A DNA stretch of 62,028 nt from Methanobacteriota archaeon (GCA_030054735.1 JASGVX010000131.1:1-62028); one strand, 5' to 3'. Positions 1-9,697 are shown, numbered from the stretch's first letter. Program-made: numbers and translations. The notes: generated from the letters alone by a model not told the origin.

Positions 1-119
1 GAATTATTACCAGAATAGAATTATTACCAGAATAGAATTATTACCAGAATAGAATTATTACCAGAATAGAATTATTACCAGAATAGAATTATTACCAGAA
101 TAGAATTATTACCAGAATA
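1..119. repeat. 17-bp tandem repeat, 7 perfect copies
   Basis: The unit GAATTATTACCAGAATA is repeated seven times head to tail without a mismatch, running off the left window edge, so the true copy number may be higher. It lies in AT-rich DNA with no gene. Function unknown. A perfect short-period repeat suggests recent slippage expansion. A second, unrelated 17-bp tandem repeat occurs at 39027-39077. Confidence 0.95.
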
Positions 120-1113
120 GAATTTCGCAGAATGACTTAATTCAATGTCACCATTACAGGGAAGGAATTATCTCCTTAAAATCATAATTTGAGATTAGCA
201 ATTCATTGTAACAACTAATGAAATTACCAGCTTATCAATTTCCTGGGACAAGAGCCTTATAAATATTAAAGGGCTTATTTTCCCTTTAAAAATATTATTA
301 AAGTCATCAATTCAAAGATTAATTCAAAGAACTGGTCCTTTAAGGAATTTATTTAAGATAAAATTCCTTAAATAATTACTCAGCATCATTTAAGGAATTG
401 ATGCATTAAAGTCACTTAAAAATCACTTCTTAAGTTCATTAAATCAGGAACTATTCACAATATCTAAAATAAGAAATCAATTTAAATGTCATTCAGCAGG
501 TAATGAAATAATTTCGTGCTGAATCGGCTGGAATCTGGAAAAATTTGATAAAGAAAGTAATTCAAAGTATAAAAATAAGTTATTGGAGTATGGAATAATA
601 AATCGCTGGAATATAGGAAATAGTTTAGTAAAGTCATTTAAAGATAGAAGCTTGCCCTTATCTGGAGCCTGTTTGGAACCAGGCTTTTTGAGAGTAGTTG
701 TAACTGAGGAAGGATACTGAAAGTACGCGTAGAGTACCCAGGACCCGTAATTCTCCCAATAGATTGGAAGTCCCGCTGGAAAAATCAGGTAATATAAAGA
801 ACGGAATAAGAGTTAGTTTCCAAAATTTCAGGCAGGTTAATATATTTGTATAATGAACAAATATATGAATATATATTTAAATATATAGTAAATTATTAGA
901 TAAGAACTGCAGCCTGGTGCATATAATCCGGAAGGGGACTTCTTCAAGGGTATAAGAACTAGCTTTTATAAGTGACTTTTCTAAAAAGATGATTCTATAT
1001 TTTTACATATTTACATTCATGCTCATTGATTTAAGACCGTCACCTGATCTATTTTTAAGGTTTCGGTTTCACAAGGAAAAGATATTCTCTAAGTTAATAC
1101 GAGGTTAAAAAAT
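120..1113. other. AT-rich gene-free region upstream of RNase J
   Basis: No convincing gene is seen in about 1 kb. It is rich in TTAA/ATTTAA words. A minus-strand frame stays open for roughly 100 codons (about 493-822) but has no ATG, GTG or TTG start and I do not recognise the peptide. A hairpin followed by a T-run lies at 66x-689 and is listed separately. The 3' end would hold the promoter and leader of the RNase J gene, whose ribosome binding site GAGGT lies about 9 bases before its ATG. Confidence 0.6.
666..689 (+). terminator. Hairpin plus T-run, no gene upstream
   Basis: AGCCTG and CAGGCT arms (666-671 and 680-685) enclose an 8-base loop and are followed by TTTTT. The shape resembles an intrinsic terminator or the 3' end of a small RNA. 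No coding gene precedes it on the plus strand, so it may end an unannotated transcript. Visible from sequence only; could be chance in AT-rich DNA. Confidence 0.3.
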
Positions 1114-2457
1114 ATGACTGATATAGGTATTGTTGCAGTCGGTGGCTATAATGAAATGGGCCGCAATATGACTGCCATCATTGTAGGTGAAGATATTGTC
1201 ATTCTTGACATGGGGCTCAGACTTGATCGAGTTCAAATTCACGAGGATGTTGAGATTGACAAAATGCATTCTCTTGAACTAATTGAGATGGGGGCAATTC
1301 CTGATGATACTATAATGAAGGAAATTAACGGGACTGTAAGGGCAATAGTCTGTACTCACGGGCACCTTGACCACATAGGTGCAATCCCGAAGCTTGCCCA
1401 CAGGTATAATGCCCCTATACTTGCCACTCCATATACTGCAACTATTATCAAGCAGCAGATTGAGGCTGAGCGCAAGTTTGATGTCTGTAACAGGGTTATT
1501 CCTCTGCAGGCAGGCGGAACCTACCAGGTCACAGAAGACATATCTATAGAATTCATCAGAGTCCAGCACAGTATCATCGACTGTGTACTTGCAGCTGTGC
1601 ACACTCCGGCAGGAGCTGTTCTTTATGCCTGCGACTTCAAACTGGACAGGACTCCGACAATGGGTGATGCACCTGACTTTGACCGTTTCAAATCCCTCGG
1701 AAAGGAAGGAGTAATTGTAATGATTGCAGAGAGCACGAATGCCGGACGCTCAGGCAAGACCCCTTCGGAACAGATCGCAAAAGACATGGTAAGGGATGTC
1801 CTGCTTGGAACTGAAGAGTCCGACGTAGGGATGATTATTACGACCTTTGCCTCTCACATTGCCAGGCTCAAAGCGATTATCGAGGCTACCGAAGAGATGG
1901 GCAGAATTCCAGTGCTTATGGGGCGCTCCATGGAACGCTATGTGGGTGCTGCCAGAGATCTCGGTTATCTTCAGCTCCCCTCCAAAGTGGAGATTTACGG
2001 CACTAGAAGAGATGTAGACAGGGCATTCAAGCGTATCATGCAGGAAGGTAAAAACAAGTATCTGCCTATCGTCACAGGACACCAGGGGGAACCGGGCTCC
2101 ATTCTTGTGCGGGTTGCAAACGGAGAAACACCTTACAGGATTGACCCTGGAGATAGGATCATTTTCTCCGCAAATGTAATCCCCAGCCCGATGACTCAAG
2201 CAAACCGCTATGCCCTTGAAACCAAACTCAAAATGAAAGGAGCAAGGATCTATGACAATGTTCACGTGTCAGGGCATGCATTCAAGGAAGACCACTGGGA
2301 GCTTCTGCGCATGGTAAATCCTGAACATGTGATTCCTGCTCATGGAAACATGGAAATGCACGGGCACTACATTGAAATGGCAGAAGATGCGGGGTATGTA
2401 CTTGGAGATACCGTACACCTTCTCAGAAACGGCGAAGTGTTATATATAGAAGAGTAA
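1114..2457 (+). CDS. RNase J-family beta-CASP ribonuclease
   Basis: A metallo-beta-lactamase/beta-CASP protein of 447 aa, expected to be a cytoplasmic exo/endoribonuclease in RNA decay and maturation. The zinc motif HGHLDH is at residues 82-87. The early GGYNEMGRN stretch (about 10-18) and the C-terminal PAHGN motif (about 408-412) are typical of archaeal RNase J. The length fits the archaeal class, which lacks the long C-terminal domain of bacterial RNase J. The ATG follows GAGGT at a good distance. GGPP synthase starts 27 bases after its stop, so the two are probably co-transcribed. In Methanocaldococcus the same pair sits beside the type 2 IPP isomerase (MJ0860-0862, from memory). Here the isomerase is about 13 kb away. 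Confidence 0.9.
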   Translation: MTDIGIVAVGGYNEMGRNMTAIIVGEDIVILDMGLRLDRVQIHEDVEIDKMHSLELIEMGAIPDDTIMKEINGTVRAIVCTHGHLDHIGAIPKLAHRYNAPILATPYTATIIKQQIEAERKFDVCNRVIPLQAGGTYQVTEDISIEFIRVQHSIIDCVLAAVHTPAGAVLYACDFKLDRTPTMGDAPDFDRFKSLGKEGVIVMIAESTNAGRSGKTPSEQIAKDMVRDVLLGTEESDVGMIITTFASHIARLKAIIEATEEMGRIPVLMGRSMERYVGAARDLGYLQLPSKVEIYGTRRDVDRAFKRIMQEGKNKYLPIVTGHQGEPGSILVRVANGETPYRIDPGDRIIFSANVIPSPMTQANRYALETKLKMKGARIYDNVHVSGHAFKEDHWELLRMVNPEHVIPAHGNMEMHGHYIEMAEDAGYVLGDTVHLLRNGEVLYIEE

Positions 2458-2484
2458 ACCTATAATGAAAACCCCCCAATTCTT

Positions 2485-3459
2485 GTGATGATCATGATAC
2501 TAATCGATGAAATTAAAAAAAGAAGTTCCTACGTTGATGCTGCAATAGAGGAACTGCTTCCGATAACCCGTCCGGAGGAACTGTACAAAGCTTCACGTTA
2601 CTACTTAGATGCCGGTGGAAAACGCCTTCGTCCGGCAGTCCTGATCCTGGCAGCAGAAGCTGTCGGTTCCGATCTCAAATCCGTTTTGCCTGCAGCAGTG
2701 GCTGTGGAGCTTGTGCATAATTTCACCCTGATCCATGACGATATCATGGACAAAGACGAGGTCCGCAGGGGAATGCCTGCAGTTCATGTAATATGGGGTG
2801 AAGCCGGAGCGATTCTTGCTGGTGACACTCTTTATTCAAAAGCCTTTGAAATCCTTTCAAGAGCCGAAAAAGATCCATCAAGGATTTTAAAATGCATGAA
2901 TATCCTCTCAAATGCCTGTACAGAGATTTGCGAAGGGCAGTGGCTTGACATGGATTTCGAAAAATGGGAGAGGGTTACGGAGCCTGAGTATATTGAAATG
3001 GTTGAAAAGAAGACTTCTGTCCTCTATTCTACTGCAGCCAAGATAGGAGCTCTTCTTGGAGGGGCTTCGGATGAAGTTGCTGATGCTTTATTCGAATATG
3101 GGCGCCTTATAGGGATCGGCTTCCAGATGTATGATGACGTCCTTGATATGATAACTCCCGAAGAAGTGCTTGGAAAGGTAAGGGGCAGTGACCTGATGGA
3201 AGGAAAGCGTACCCTCATTGTCATTGATGCTTTCAGGAAAGGCGTGAAACTGGATATCTTTGGAAAAGGGGAAGCAACTATCGAAGAAACCGAAGCGGCC
3301 GTCAGGACTCTTACCGAATGTGGGTCTCTCGATTACGTGAAAAATCTTGCAATCTCATATATCAATGAAGGAAAAGCAAAACTGGATGTACTCAGAGACA
3401 GTCCTGAAAAAACCCTTCTACTACAGATTGCCGACTATATGATCACAAGGAAATACTGA
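2485..3459 (+). CDS. idsA: Geranylgeranyl (polyprenyl) diphosphate synthase
   Basis: A trans-isoprenyl diphosphate synthase of 324 aa that condenses IPP with allylic diphosphates to give the C20 chain of archaeal lipids. The first aspartate-rich motif DDIMD is at about residues 85-89 and the second, DDVLD, at about 217-221. GGKRLRP near residues 44-50 is the conserved IPP-binding region. Chain length cannot be read with certainty, but C20 is usual in this family. The N-terminus is ambiguous: the frame opens with GTG ATG ATC ATG, and the ATG at 2494 is an alternative start; no strong ribosome binding site decides between them. Probably expressed with RNase J upstream. Confidence 0.9.
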   Translation: MMIMILIDEIKKRSSYVDAAIEELLPITRPEELYKASRYYLDAGGKRLRPAVLILAAEAVGSDLKSVLPAAVAVELVHNFTLIHDDIMDKDEVRRGMPAVHVIWGEAGAILAGDTLYSKAFEILSRAEKDPSRILKCMNILSNACTEICEGQWLDMDFEKWERVTEPEYIEMVEKKTSVLYSTAAKIGALLGGASDEVADALFEYGRLIGIGFQMYDDVLDMITPEEVLGKVRGSDLMEGKRTLIVIDAFRKGVKLDIFGKGEATIEETEAAVRTLTECGSLDYVKNLAISYINEGKAKLDVLRDSPEKTLLLQIADYMITRKY

Positions 3460-3703
3460 AGGTGAGCTCTGGCTCATCCATTTTTTAATTATTTGAGGTT
3501 TAATTTTTGTTTCCAACTTTTCTTTTGATCAAGACATATCACTCTGTAAGCAATTGATCAATACCATTTTGATAAGCAGTTGACGAAAAAATAAAATAAA
3601 TCGAGTTTTTCAAAGTTCCAGACCTGATGGGTAGATCCGCTACGCTCCGGGAAATAACTGTTCAAAAAAGAATGCTGAAGGCAGGATTTGGTCCTGCCAT
3701 AAT

Positions 3704-6367
3704 TTAATTATTTATTTTTTTTGCGTTTTTCATTTCTATTGTGCTCTGCGCAGCTACAAGTCTTGCAATCGGGACTCTGTAAGGTGAGCAGCTCACATAA
3801 TCAATGCCAATCTCATGAGCGAAGGCGATGGATCTCGGATCTCCTCCGTGTTCTCCGCAGATTCCCATCTTAAGTTTGGGTTTGGCAGAGCGGCCTTTTT
3901 GTATACCGATCTTCATGATCTCGCCTACACCTTCCTGGTCAAGGACTGCAAAGGGGTCGTGCTCAATTATGCCTGCCTTCAGATAGATAGGCACGAATTT
4001 GGACACGTCGTCCCTGCTGAACCCGAAAGCTGTCTGGGTCAGGTCATTAGTCCCAAAGGAGAAGAAATCAGCTTCCTTTGCGATCTGGTCTGCAACGATT
4101 GCGGCTCTGGGCAGTTCAATCATGGTACCAACTTTGTAGTCTATCTTCATGCCTTTTTCAGCCATTACCGCATCTGCAGTCTTGCAGACTTCCTCTCTGG
4201 TGAGGGAGAACTCTTTTAGAATGCCAACGAGTGGAATCATGATTTCAGGAACAACCTTATGTCCTTCGGCAGTAAGCTCACAGGCTGCCTCCATGATTGC
4301 ACGTACCTGCATATTATATATTTCAGGGTAGGTAATTCCAAGCCTGCAGCCTCTGTGCCCCAGCATTGGGTTAAGCTCCTTAAGGGAAACTACGCGCTTG
4401 ATAACTTTTTTTACATCTTCAATCTTTCCGCTGTCTCCCAACGCTTCAAGTTCCCTGAGTTTTGCATCAAGTTCTTCCTTGTCCGGAAGGAACTCGTGCA
4501 GAGGCGGGTCAAGGAGCCTTATGGTTACAGGCAAGCCTTCCATGCTGCAGAAGATGCCAAGGAAGTCATCTTTCTGCATTGGGAGCAGTTTCTTGAGGGC
4601 TTCCTTCCTCGACTTCTCGTCTTCGGCCATGATCATTTCCCGGACTGCAGGGATCCTGTCTTCGCCGAAGAACATGTGCTCTGTCCTGCAAAGCCCGATA
4701 CCTTCTGCACCCAGTTCGCGAGCAATGGAAGCATCTTTGGGGGTGTCGGCGTTTGTCCTTACTCCGAGAGTCCTTATATCATCAGCCCAGCCAAGGAGCT
4801 TTTTCAGGTCATCGTCTATTTTGGAATCGATAAGGTCTGCTTTCCCTAGAATGACGCTTCCTGCACTTCCATCAATCGTGATGTAGTCGTGCTCTTTAAT
4901 GGTGTAGCCGTTTACAATAAAGTGGCCATTCTTCATATCGATTGAGATTTCTCCGCACCCAACGACACAGGGCTTACCCATACCTCGACCTACGACTGCA
5001 GCATGAGAGGTCATCCCTCCGCGCACGGTAAGAACTCCCTGTGCAGCTGCCATTCCTCCTATATCTTCAGGGGAGGTCTCGGTACGGACAAGAATTGTTT
5101 TTTCGCCCTTCTCTGCCATCTCTTCAGCAGCTTCGGCAGTAAAGACTACCTTTCCAACAGCGGCTCCTGGAGATGCGGGAAGACCATTTGCAATTACTTC
5201 AAGCTTTGCTTTCGGGTCAATCCTCGGGTGAAGGAGCAGGTCAATGTGTTCCGCCGTAACCCTGTTTACAGCAGTTTCTTTGTCTATAAGTCCTTCTGCT
5301 ACCATATCAGTTGCGAGTTTCACTGCTGCAGCTGCTGTACGCTTTCCAGTTCTGGTCTGCAGCATGTAGAGTTTTCCTTCCTGGATAGTAAACTCTATGT
5401 CCTGCATGTCCCTGAAGTGGGCTTCAAGCTTCTGGCAGATATCCACAAGCTGGGCATAGGCTTCAGGGATCTTGTTCCCGAGCGTATCAATAAAGTCCGG
5501 GGTCCTTATCCCTGCGACCACATCTTCGCCCTGAGCATTGATGAGATATTCTCCAAAAAACTTCTTTTCGCCTGTGGACGGGTTTCTGGTGAAAGCAACA
5601 CCTGTACCTGAGGTGTTTCCTCTGTTCCCGTATACCATTGTTTGCACATTGACGGCTGTGCCCAAGCTGTCATCAATATTGTTAAGCTTCCTGTAGGTAA
5701 TGGCTCTATGATTATTCCATGAATCAAAAACAGCATCTATCGCCAAACGAAGCTGAACTTTAGGGTCCTGAGGAAATTCGAATCCCTTTTCGAATTTGAT
5801 TAGTTCTTTAAATCTTTCTGCCAATTCTTTTAATGCTTTTGAATCGAGGTCAGTGTCGGACTTAACCCCAAGTTCCTTTTTCTTGTCCTCAATTAAGGAA
5901 TCGAATTCTCTGAAGTCAATCCCAAGCACCACGTCCCCAAACATGGAGATAAATCTTCGGTAACAGTCGTAGGCGAATCTTTCATCATTGACTTTGTTTG
6001 AGAGCCCAATTACGGATTTGTCCGTAAGCCCCAGGTTAAGAACCGTGTCCATCATTCCCGGCATGGACACCTTGGCACCAGACCTTACAGAAACCAGCAA
6101 TGGGTCTTCGGGATCTCCCAGTTTTTTGCCGTTTAATTTTTCTAATTTATCAATTGCCTGTTCTACCTGTCTGAGCACTTCTTCTGGATATTTATTACCC
6201 TTAAGATAAAGAACACAGACTTCAGTCGTTATTGTAAAACCTGGGGGTACTGGAATTCCGAGGTTTGCCATTTCGGCAAGGCCTGTGCCCTTACCTCCAA
6301 GCAAGTTATTCATACTACCTGTGCCATCAGTTACATCCTTTCCAAAAAAATATACAAATTTGGACAA
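3704..6367 (-). CDS. ppdK: Pyruvate, phosphate dikinase
   Basis: Interconverts pyruvate, ATP and phosphate with PEP, AMP and PPi. In methanogens it probably feeds gluconeogenesis from pyruvate. The N-terminal ATP-grasp domain, the central swivelling phosphohistidine domain with GGMTSHAA (catalytic His about residue 455) and the C-terminal PEP/pyruvate barrel with the conserved CGEHGG cysteine (about 837) are all present. The 887-aa length is normal. I chose the TTG at 6367 because GGAGGAG lies directly upstream; an in-frame ATG at 6394 would add nine residues before that site. The gene is monocistronic, divergent from gar1, and a dispersed hairpin repeat lies in the shared upstream region. 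Confidence 0.95.
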   Translation of the reverse strand: MSKFVYFFGKDVTDGTGSMNNLLGGKGTGLAEMANLGIPVPPGFTITTEVCVLYLKGNKYPEEVLRQVEQAIDKLEKLNGKKLGDPEDPLLVSVRSGAKVSMPGMMDTVLNLGLTDKSVIGLSNKVNDERFAYDCYRRFISMFGDVVLGIDFREFDSLIEDKKKELGVKSDTDLDSKALKELAERFKELIKFEKGFEFPQDPKVQLRLAIDAVFDSWNNHRAITYRKLNNIDDSLGTAVNVQTMVYGNRGNTSGTGVAFTRNPSTGEKKFFGEYLINAQGEDVVAGIRTPDFIDTLGNKIPEAYAQLVDICQKLEAHFRDMQDIEFTIQEGKLYMLQTRTGKRTAAAAVKLATDMVAEGLIDKETAVNRVTAEHIDLLLHPRIDPKAKLEVIANGLPASPGAAVGKVVFTAEAAEEMAEKGEKTILVRTETSPEDIGGMAAAQGVLTVRGGMTSHAAVVGRGMGKPCVVGCGEISIDMKNGHFIVNGYTIKEHDYITIDGSAGSVILGKADLIDSKIDDDLKKLLGWADDIRTLGVRTNADTPKDASIARELGAEGIGLCRTEHMFFGEDRIPAVREMIMAEDEKSRKEALKKLLPMQKDDFLGIFCSMEGLPVTIRLLDPPLHEFLPDKEELDAKLRELEALGDSGKIEDVKKVIKRVVSLKELNPMLGHRGCRLGITYPEIYNMQVRAIMEAACELTAEGHKVVPEIMIPLVGILKEFSLTREEVCKTADAVMAEKGMKIDYKVGTMIELPRAAIVADQIAKEADFFSFGTNDLTQTAFGFSRDDVSKFVPIYLKAGIIEHDPFAVLDQEGVGEIMKIGIQKGRSAKPKLKMGICGEHGGDPRSIAFAHEIGIDYVSCSPYRVPIARLVAAQSTIEMKNAKKINN

Positions 6368-6394
6368 TGATTCTCCTCCCTGGAACGAGATCAT

Positions 6395-6770
6395 TAATCA
6401 GAGTTATAGTTGGATATTCCCAGACATAAGTCTGGTTGTTGCCAACAATACCATTTTAATATATAAGCTTGTTTCTTTGATTTAGCATGAAAGTGCTTTC
6501 CAGCACTTTCATTTCTTTGTGCCTGTTATTCGAAGAATATGCGTTTCATATCATACTCTTCGAAATTATTTGTTATGTACAGTATGTAATATTATATAAT
6601 ATATGTCTTGCGAATTCAATGTATAATATAGGTCTTGCGATATCTTTATATATCATGAATGTAGACTAAATATGCTTTTCAGTCTAGAATCTAAACCTTA
6701 TTTAAGACTGACAGTAAAAACCACTCGAAGCCAGGGTATTTTTGCCCTGAGTATAGAGGCATAACTATTC
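6395..6770. other. Divergent ppdK / gar1 intergenic region
   Basis: This AT-rich spacer carries dispersed repeat R1 (6484-6551) and the promoters of the divergent ppdK and gar1 genes. The sequence ATATTATATAATATATG (about 6588-6604) is TATA-like. The small plus-strand frame here is mostly repeat sequence and is not called as a gene. Confidence 0.5.
6484..6551 (+). repeat. Dispersed hairpin repeat R1, copy 1
   Basis: The copy begins AGCATGAAAGTGC and forms a perfect 8-bp hairpin, GAAAGTGC / GCACTTTC, at 6489-6510. It is followed by a T-rich run, then GTGCCTGTTATTCGAAGAAT. Four further full copies (20369, 25038, 49477, 59141) share this order, all on the plus strand. This copy diverges in its last 15 bases. 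Confidence 0.85.
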
Positions 6771-7040
6771 GTGGCTGATATGAAACGACTAGGTACCGTG
6801 CTGCACAGATCAGGTGTTAGAAACCTGATAATTAGAGGGGACGAGATAAAAACCAATAACGCCTCAGGTAGTCTTCCAAAGTTGAATTCGGTTGTTGTTG
6901 ACAAATCTTTGAACCGGATTGGTACTATTGCCAGTGTCTTTGGACCTGTGAACCATCCATATTTTTTAGTGAAGGGCTTTAAGCGAATTCCTGATTCAGA
7001 AACTCGGGCTCTTATCAATGAAAAAGTCTATATTCGGTGA
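6771..7040 (+). CDS. gar1: H/ACA RNP protein Gar1
   Basis: An 89-aa archaeal Gar1, a core protein of H/ACA ribonucleoproteins that guide rRNA pseudouridylation with Cbf5, Nop10 and L7Ae. The sequence has the small beta-barrel pattern of the family, including GTIASVFGPVNHPYF, a conserved region. Start GTG at 6771, with GAGG about 12 bases upstream; an internal ATG at 6780 is the alternative. It lies 183 bases before tfb on the same strand, a gene pair commonly seen in archaea. Confidence 0.88.
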   Translation: MADMKRLGTVLHRSGVRNLIIRGDEIKTNNASGSLPKLNSVVVDKSLNRIGTIASVFGPVNHPYFLVKGFKRIPDSETRALINEKVYIR

Positions 7041-7223
7041 GATCTCTGACATTCGATGAAGACTTTAATCATTTGCTATGGTTAGATTTTAACTGATTTA
7101 TAAGTTTTTCGCTTGTCATAACTGAGATTTTTCTTCGTCCTTCTTTTATATATTTTATTATGGTGCAGGCTTGAGAAATTCAGGGAAAACATATGGTCAT
7201 GTTAATTTGTAAGGTGATATAAT

Positions 7224-8237
7224 ATGGTAGAAGTCGAAAGAGTTCGCTATTCGGACACTCTTGAAAGGGAAAAAATACGTGCCCTGATTAAAGCTCGCAA
7301 AGAAAAACAAAAGGAGCAAAGCTTTGAGAAAGAAAAGGCCGTGTGTCCAGAATGCGATAGCAGGAACCTAGTCCACGACTATGAGAGAGCAGAGCTCGTG
7401 TGCGGGGACTGTGGACTTGTCATTGACGCCGACTTTGTGGATGAAGGACCGGAATGGCGAGCTTTCGATCACGATCAGCGCATGAAGCGTTCCCGTGTGG
7501 GTGCGCCCATGACATATACAATCCACGACAAAGGGCTTTCCACAATGATTGACTGGAGGAACCGCGACTCCTACGGAAAGTCTATCTCCTCCAAAAACCG
7601 TGCTCAACTCTATCGTTTAAGAAAATGGCAGCGTAGAATTCGTGTAAGTAACGCAACTGAAAGGAACCTGGCTTTTGCCCTGTCCGAACTGGATAGAATG
7701 GCTTCTGCTCTTGGTCTTCCAAGAACTGTCAGGGAAACTGCAGCAGTCGTCTACAGAAAAGCTGTGGACAAGAACCTTATCCGTGGCCGCAGTATTGAAG
7801 GTGTAGCCGCAGCTGCCCTATATGCAGCCTGCCGCCAGTGTAGTGTCCCTAGGACTCTTGATGAGATAGAAGAGGTTTCCCGGGTAAGCAGGAAAGAAAT
7901 CGGCAGGACTTACCGCTTCATTTCCAGAGAACTTGCCTTAAAGCTAATGCCTACCTCCCCTATCGACTATGTCCCGAGGTTCTGCTCAGGACTTAATCTG
8001 AAAGGAGAAGTCCAGTCAAAAAGCGTTGAGATCCTCAGACAGGCCGCAGAAAAAGAACTCACAAGCGGAAGAGGGCCCACAGGAGTTGCCGCGGCTGCAA
8101 TTTACATTGCATCCATTCTCTGCGGAGAACGCAGGACTCAGCGGGAAGTGGCAGATGTTGCAGGGGTAACAGAAGTTACAATCAGGAACAGGTATAAAGA
8201 GCTTGCAGAAGAACTGGATATTGAGATTATTCTCTAA
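7224..8237 (+). CDS. tfb: Transcription initiation factor IIB (TFB)
   Basis: A 337-aa general transcription factor that binds TBP and the BRE next to the TATA box and recruits RNA polymerase. The N-terminal zinc ribbon has cysteines at 41, 44, 60 and 63 (CPEC and CGDC). A B-finger/linker region follows, then two cyclin-like repeats (about 130-225 and 230-325). The C-terminal repeat holds a helix-turn-helix ([20 protein letters not shown]). Full length with no unusual residues. The ATG is preceded by AAGGTGATAT. Confidence 0.97.
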   Translation: MVEVERVRYSDTLEREKIRALIKARKEKQKEQSFEKEKAVCPECDSRNLVHDYERAELVCGDCGLVIDADFVDEGPEWRAFDHDQRMKRSRVGAPMTYTIHDKGLSTMIDWRNRDSYGKSISSKNRAQLYRLRKWQRRIRVSNATERNLAFALSELDRMASALGLPRTVRETAAVVYRKAVDKNLIRGRSIEGVAAAALYAACRQCSVPRTLDEIEEVSRVSRKEIGRTYRFISRELALKLMPTSPIDYVPRFCSGLNLKGEVQSKSVEILRQAAEKELTSGRGPTGVAAAAIYIASILCGERRTQREVADVAGVTEVTIRNRYKELAEELDIEIIL

Positions 8238-8593
8238 ACCTGTCTTCTTTTTTACTCGGCCAGCCTGATTGAAGGTTCTTCAGATTGGTGGAGGGTTTAA
8301 GTGTGCCCTCTTTTCCTTCCCTTCTCTTTAGAACTGTCCTTCTTAGCTGTGCTAATATACTATTTCCAAAAGTTTATTCTTTTTAAAAATATAGTTTTTA
8401 TAAAAGCCACATAGATCTCTAAAATCAAGATTTATTAGGACTTACGCACTTGAAATGTAAAATCAGACACATGCGGTCTTGTCAACATTATTTGAGTTTA
8501 TACAGATAAGTCACTTCCGCTCGTGTTTTTCAATTAAACTGTGTAAGTCCTATTTATAAAAACTATATAAATTTGTAGCAACTCAAGATTATA
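8238..8593. other. tfb - lysE intergenic region with MITE-like element
   Basis: Apart from the element at 8437-8552 no gene or RNA is seen. The first 200 bases after tfb are pyrimidine-rich and contain T-runs that may act in termination. Confidence 0.5.
8437..8552. mobile_element. MITE-like element R6, copy 1 (116 bp)
   Basis: Ends are inverted repeats: AGGACTTACGCA at the left and TGTGTAAGTCCT at the right. The interior has no coding capacity. An inverted second copy lies at 61330-61444, sharing the internal TTATTTGAGTTTATA and CACTTCCGCTCGTG words. It was probably moved by a transposase encoded elsewhere. Confidence 0.8.
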
Positions 8594-9247
8594 ATGCTGA
8601 CAATTGAGATCTTCAGAGCCCTTCTCCTGGGCTTCACTATCGGGCTTACAGGTGCCCTGGTCCCAGGACCTATGCTTTTTGCAACCATAGAACTTTCTCT
8701 CAAAAGAGGCTGGTTTGCAGGCCCAGAAGTTGTCTTCGGGCATATACTTGTCGAGCTTGTAATTGCTATGCTTATTCTCTTTGGAGCTGCTTCTCTTGTC
8801 AGTAGCGGGATAATCTCAGCTATTTCCATTATTGGCGGGTTTTCACTGGCGGTATTCGGGCTGCTTACTGTAAAGGGCGCAAAAGCTGCTGTTTCGTCAG
8901 GAGCTTCTCGGGAAGCATCAGACCCAAAATTGACTTCAAATCCAACAGCATTGGGCCTTATAACCTCAGTTTCAAATCCTTACTTCTGGATCTGGTGGCT
9001 GACTGCAGGCAGCGCGCTTGTGTTGAAGGAACATGAACTGGGAATTCTTATTTCAGTTGCCTTTATCCTCGGGCACTGGGCGGCAGACCTTAGCTGGTTT
9101 ACTGCTGTATCCGTGTCTTTTAGCCGGGGAAAAGCCCTTCTCTCGCTACGAACTCATAAAATGATCCTTTATGCCTGCGGAGCGTTTTTAGTGATTTTCG
9201 GGCTTTATTTTATGCTCAGTTATAATAATCCCATCCAGTTGTCATGA
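8594..9247 (+). CDS. LysE-family membrane transporter
   Basis: A 217-aa integral membrane protein with about six predicted hydrophobic segments and the family-typical GALVPGPM motif in the first segment (about residues 19-26). LysE/RhtB relatives export amino acids or related small molecules; the substrate here cannot be read from sequence. SNPYFWIWW near residue 132 is a conserved family element. Monocistronic by context, with a MITE-like element just upstream that may place its promoter in foreign sequence. Confidence 0.8.
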   Translation: MLTIEIFRALLLGFTIGLTGALVPGPMLFATIELSLKRGWFAGPEVVFGHILVELVIAMLILFGAASLVSSGIISAISIIGGFSLAVFGLLTVKGAKAAVSSGASREASDPKLTSNPTALGLITSVSNPYFWIWWLTAGSALVLKEHELGILISVAFILGHWAADLSWFTAVSVSFSRGKALLSLRTHKMILYACGAFLVIFGLYFMLSYNNPIQLS

Positions 9248-9305
9248 AGAAAGACCTTTGTTTTTCTGAGGGTCTCTCTTCTACTGTTTTCTTTGATTTT
9301 CTTCT

Positions 9306-9500
9306 TCAGGACAACTTCCCGATAAGGATGAGATAGATTAATAGCCCTCTACTGAAGGTAAGCAAGCATAAAATTAGCTGTATTCTCATATTTTTCCGGG
9401 TTTTCCAGCTCCATCTGTTTATAAAGAAAACAAATCCAGGGACCAGGGCTATGGCTCCAAAAAAACCGTGGATATATATATAGTAGATCGCTAAAATTTT
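9306..9500 (-). pseudogene. Small two-helix membrane protein relic
   Basis: A frame of about 60 codons reads HGFFGAIALVPGFVFF followed by a basic turn (RWSWKTRKNMR) and a second helix, ending in TGA at 9306-9308. GGTGGAGG lies upstream but no ATG, GTG or TTG sits at the right distance, only ATT/TTA codons. It looks like a small membrane-protein gene that lost its start, or a fragment of a larger multi-helix protein. No function assigned. Confidence 0.4.
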
Positions 9501-9628
9501 TCCTCCACCTTTAGTCTAGCTCCATAATCTCAGACACCATACTGCTGTCCTGACCCTCAACTTTCTTCTTAGCCATTCCCCAATTAGAAGTATAAACATT
9601 TCAAATCTGAACTTATCTTCATTATAGG

Positions 9629-9677
9629 TATCGGAAAACATCGTTTAAGGAAAAGTAAAAAATTAGTGAACTACTGA
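9629..9677. repeat. Repeat R4, copy 1 (49 bp)
   Basis: Begins TATCGGAAAACATCG and ends GTGAACTACTGA. It is identical over 49 bases to 37079-37127. Such identity between two distant intergenic sites suggests a recent duplication or a remnant of a mobile element end. It sits 20 bases before a fragment of repeat R2. Confidence 0.85.
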
Positions 9678-9697
9678 TTAACAGGTGATTTAGAAAG

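Noticed and set aside
1-119. CRISPR array
   Set aside because: The repeats are contiguous with no spacers, and no cas gene is in the window.
1114-3459. Replication origin next to the tandem repeats
   Set aside because: No Orc1/Cdc6 gene or origin recognition box is visible; AT-richness alone is not evidence.
6487-6669. 60-codon frame between ppdK and gar1
   Set aside because: It starts inside repeat R1 and consists of AT-rich low-complexity codons with no family resemblance.
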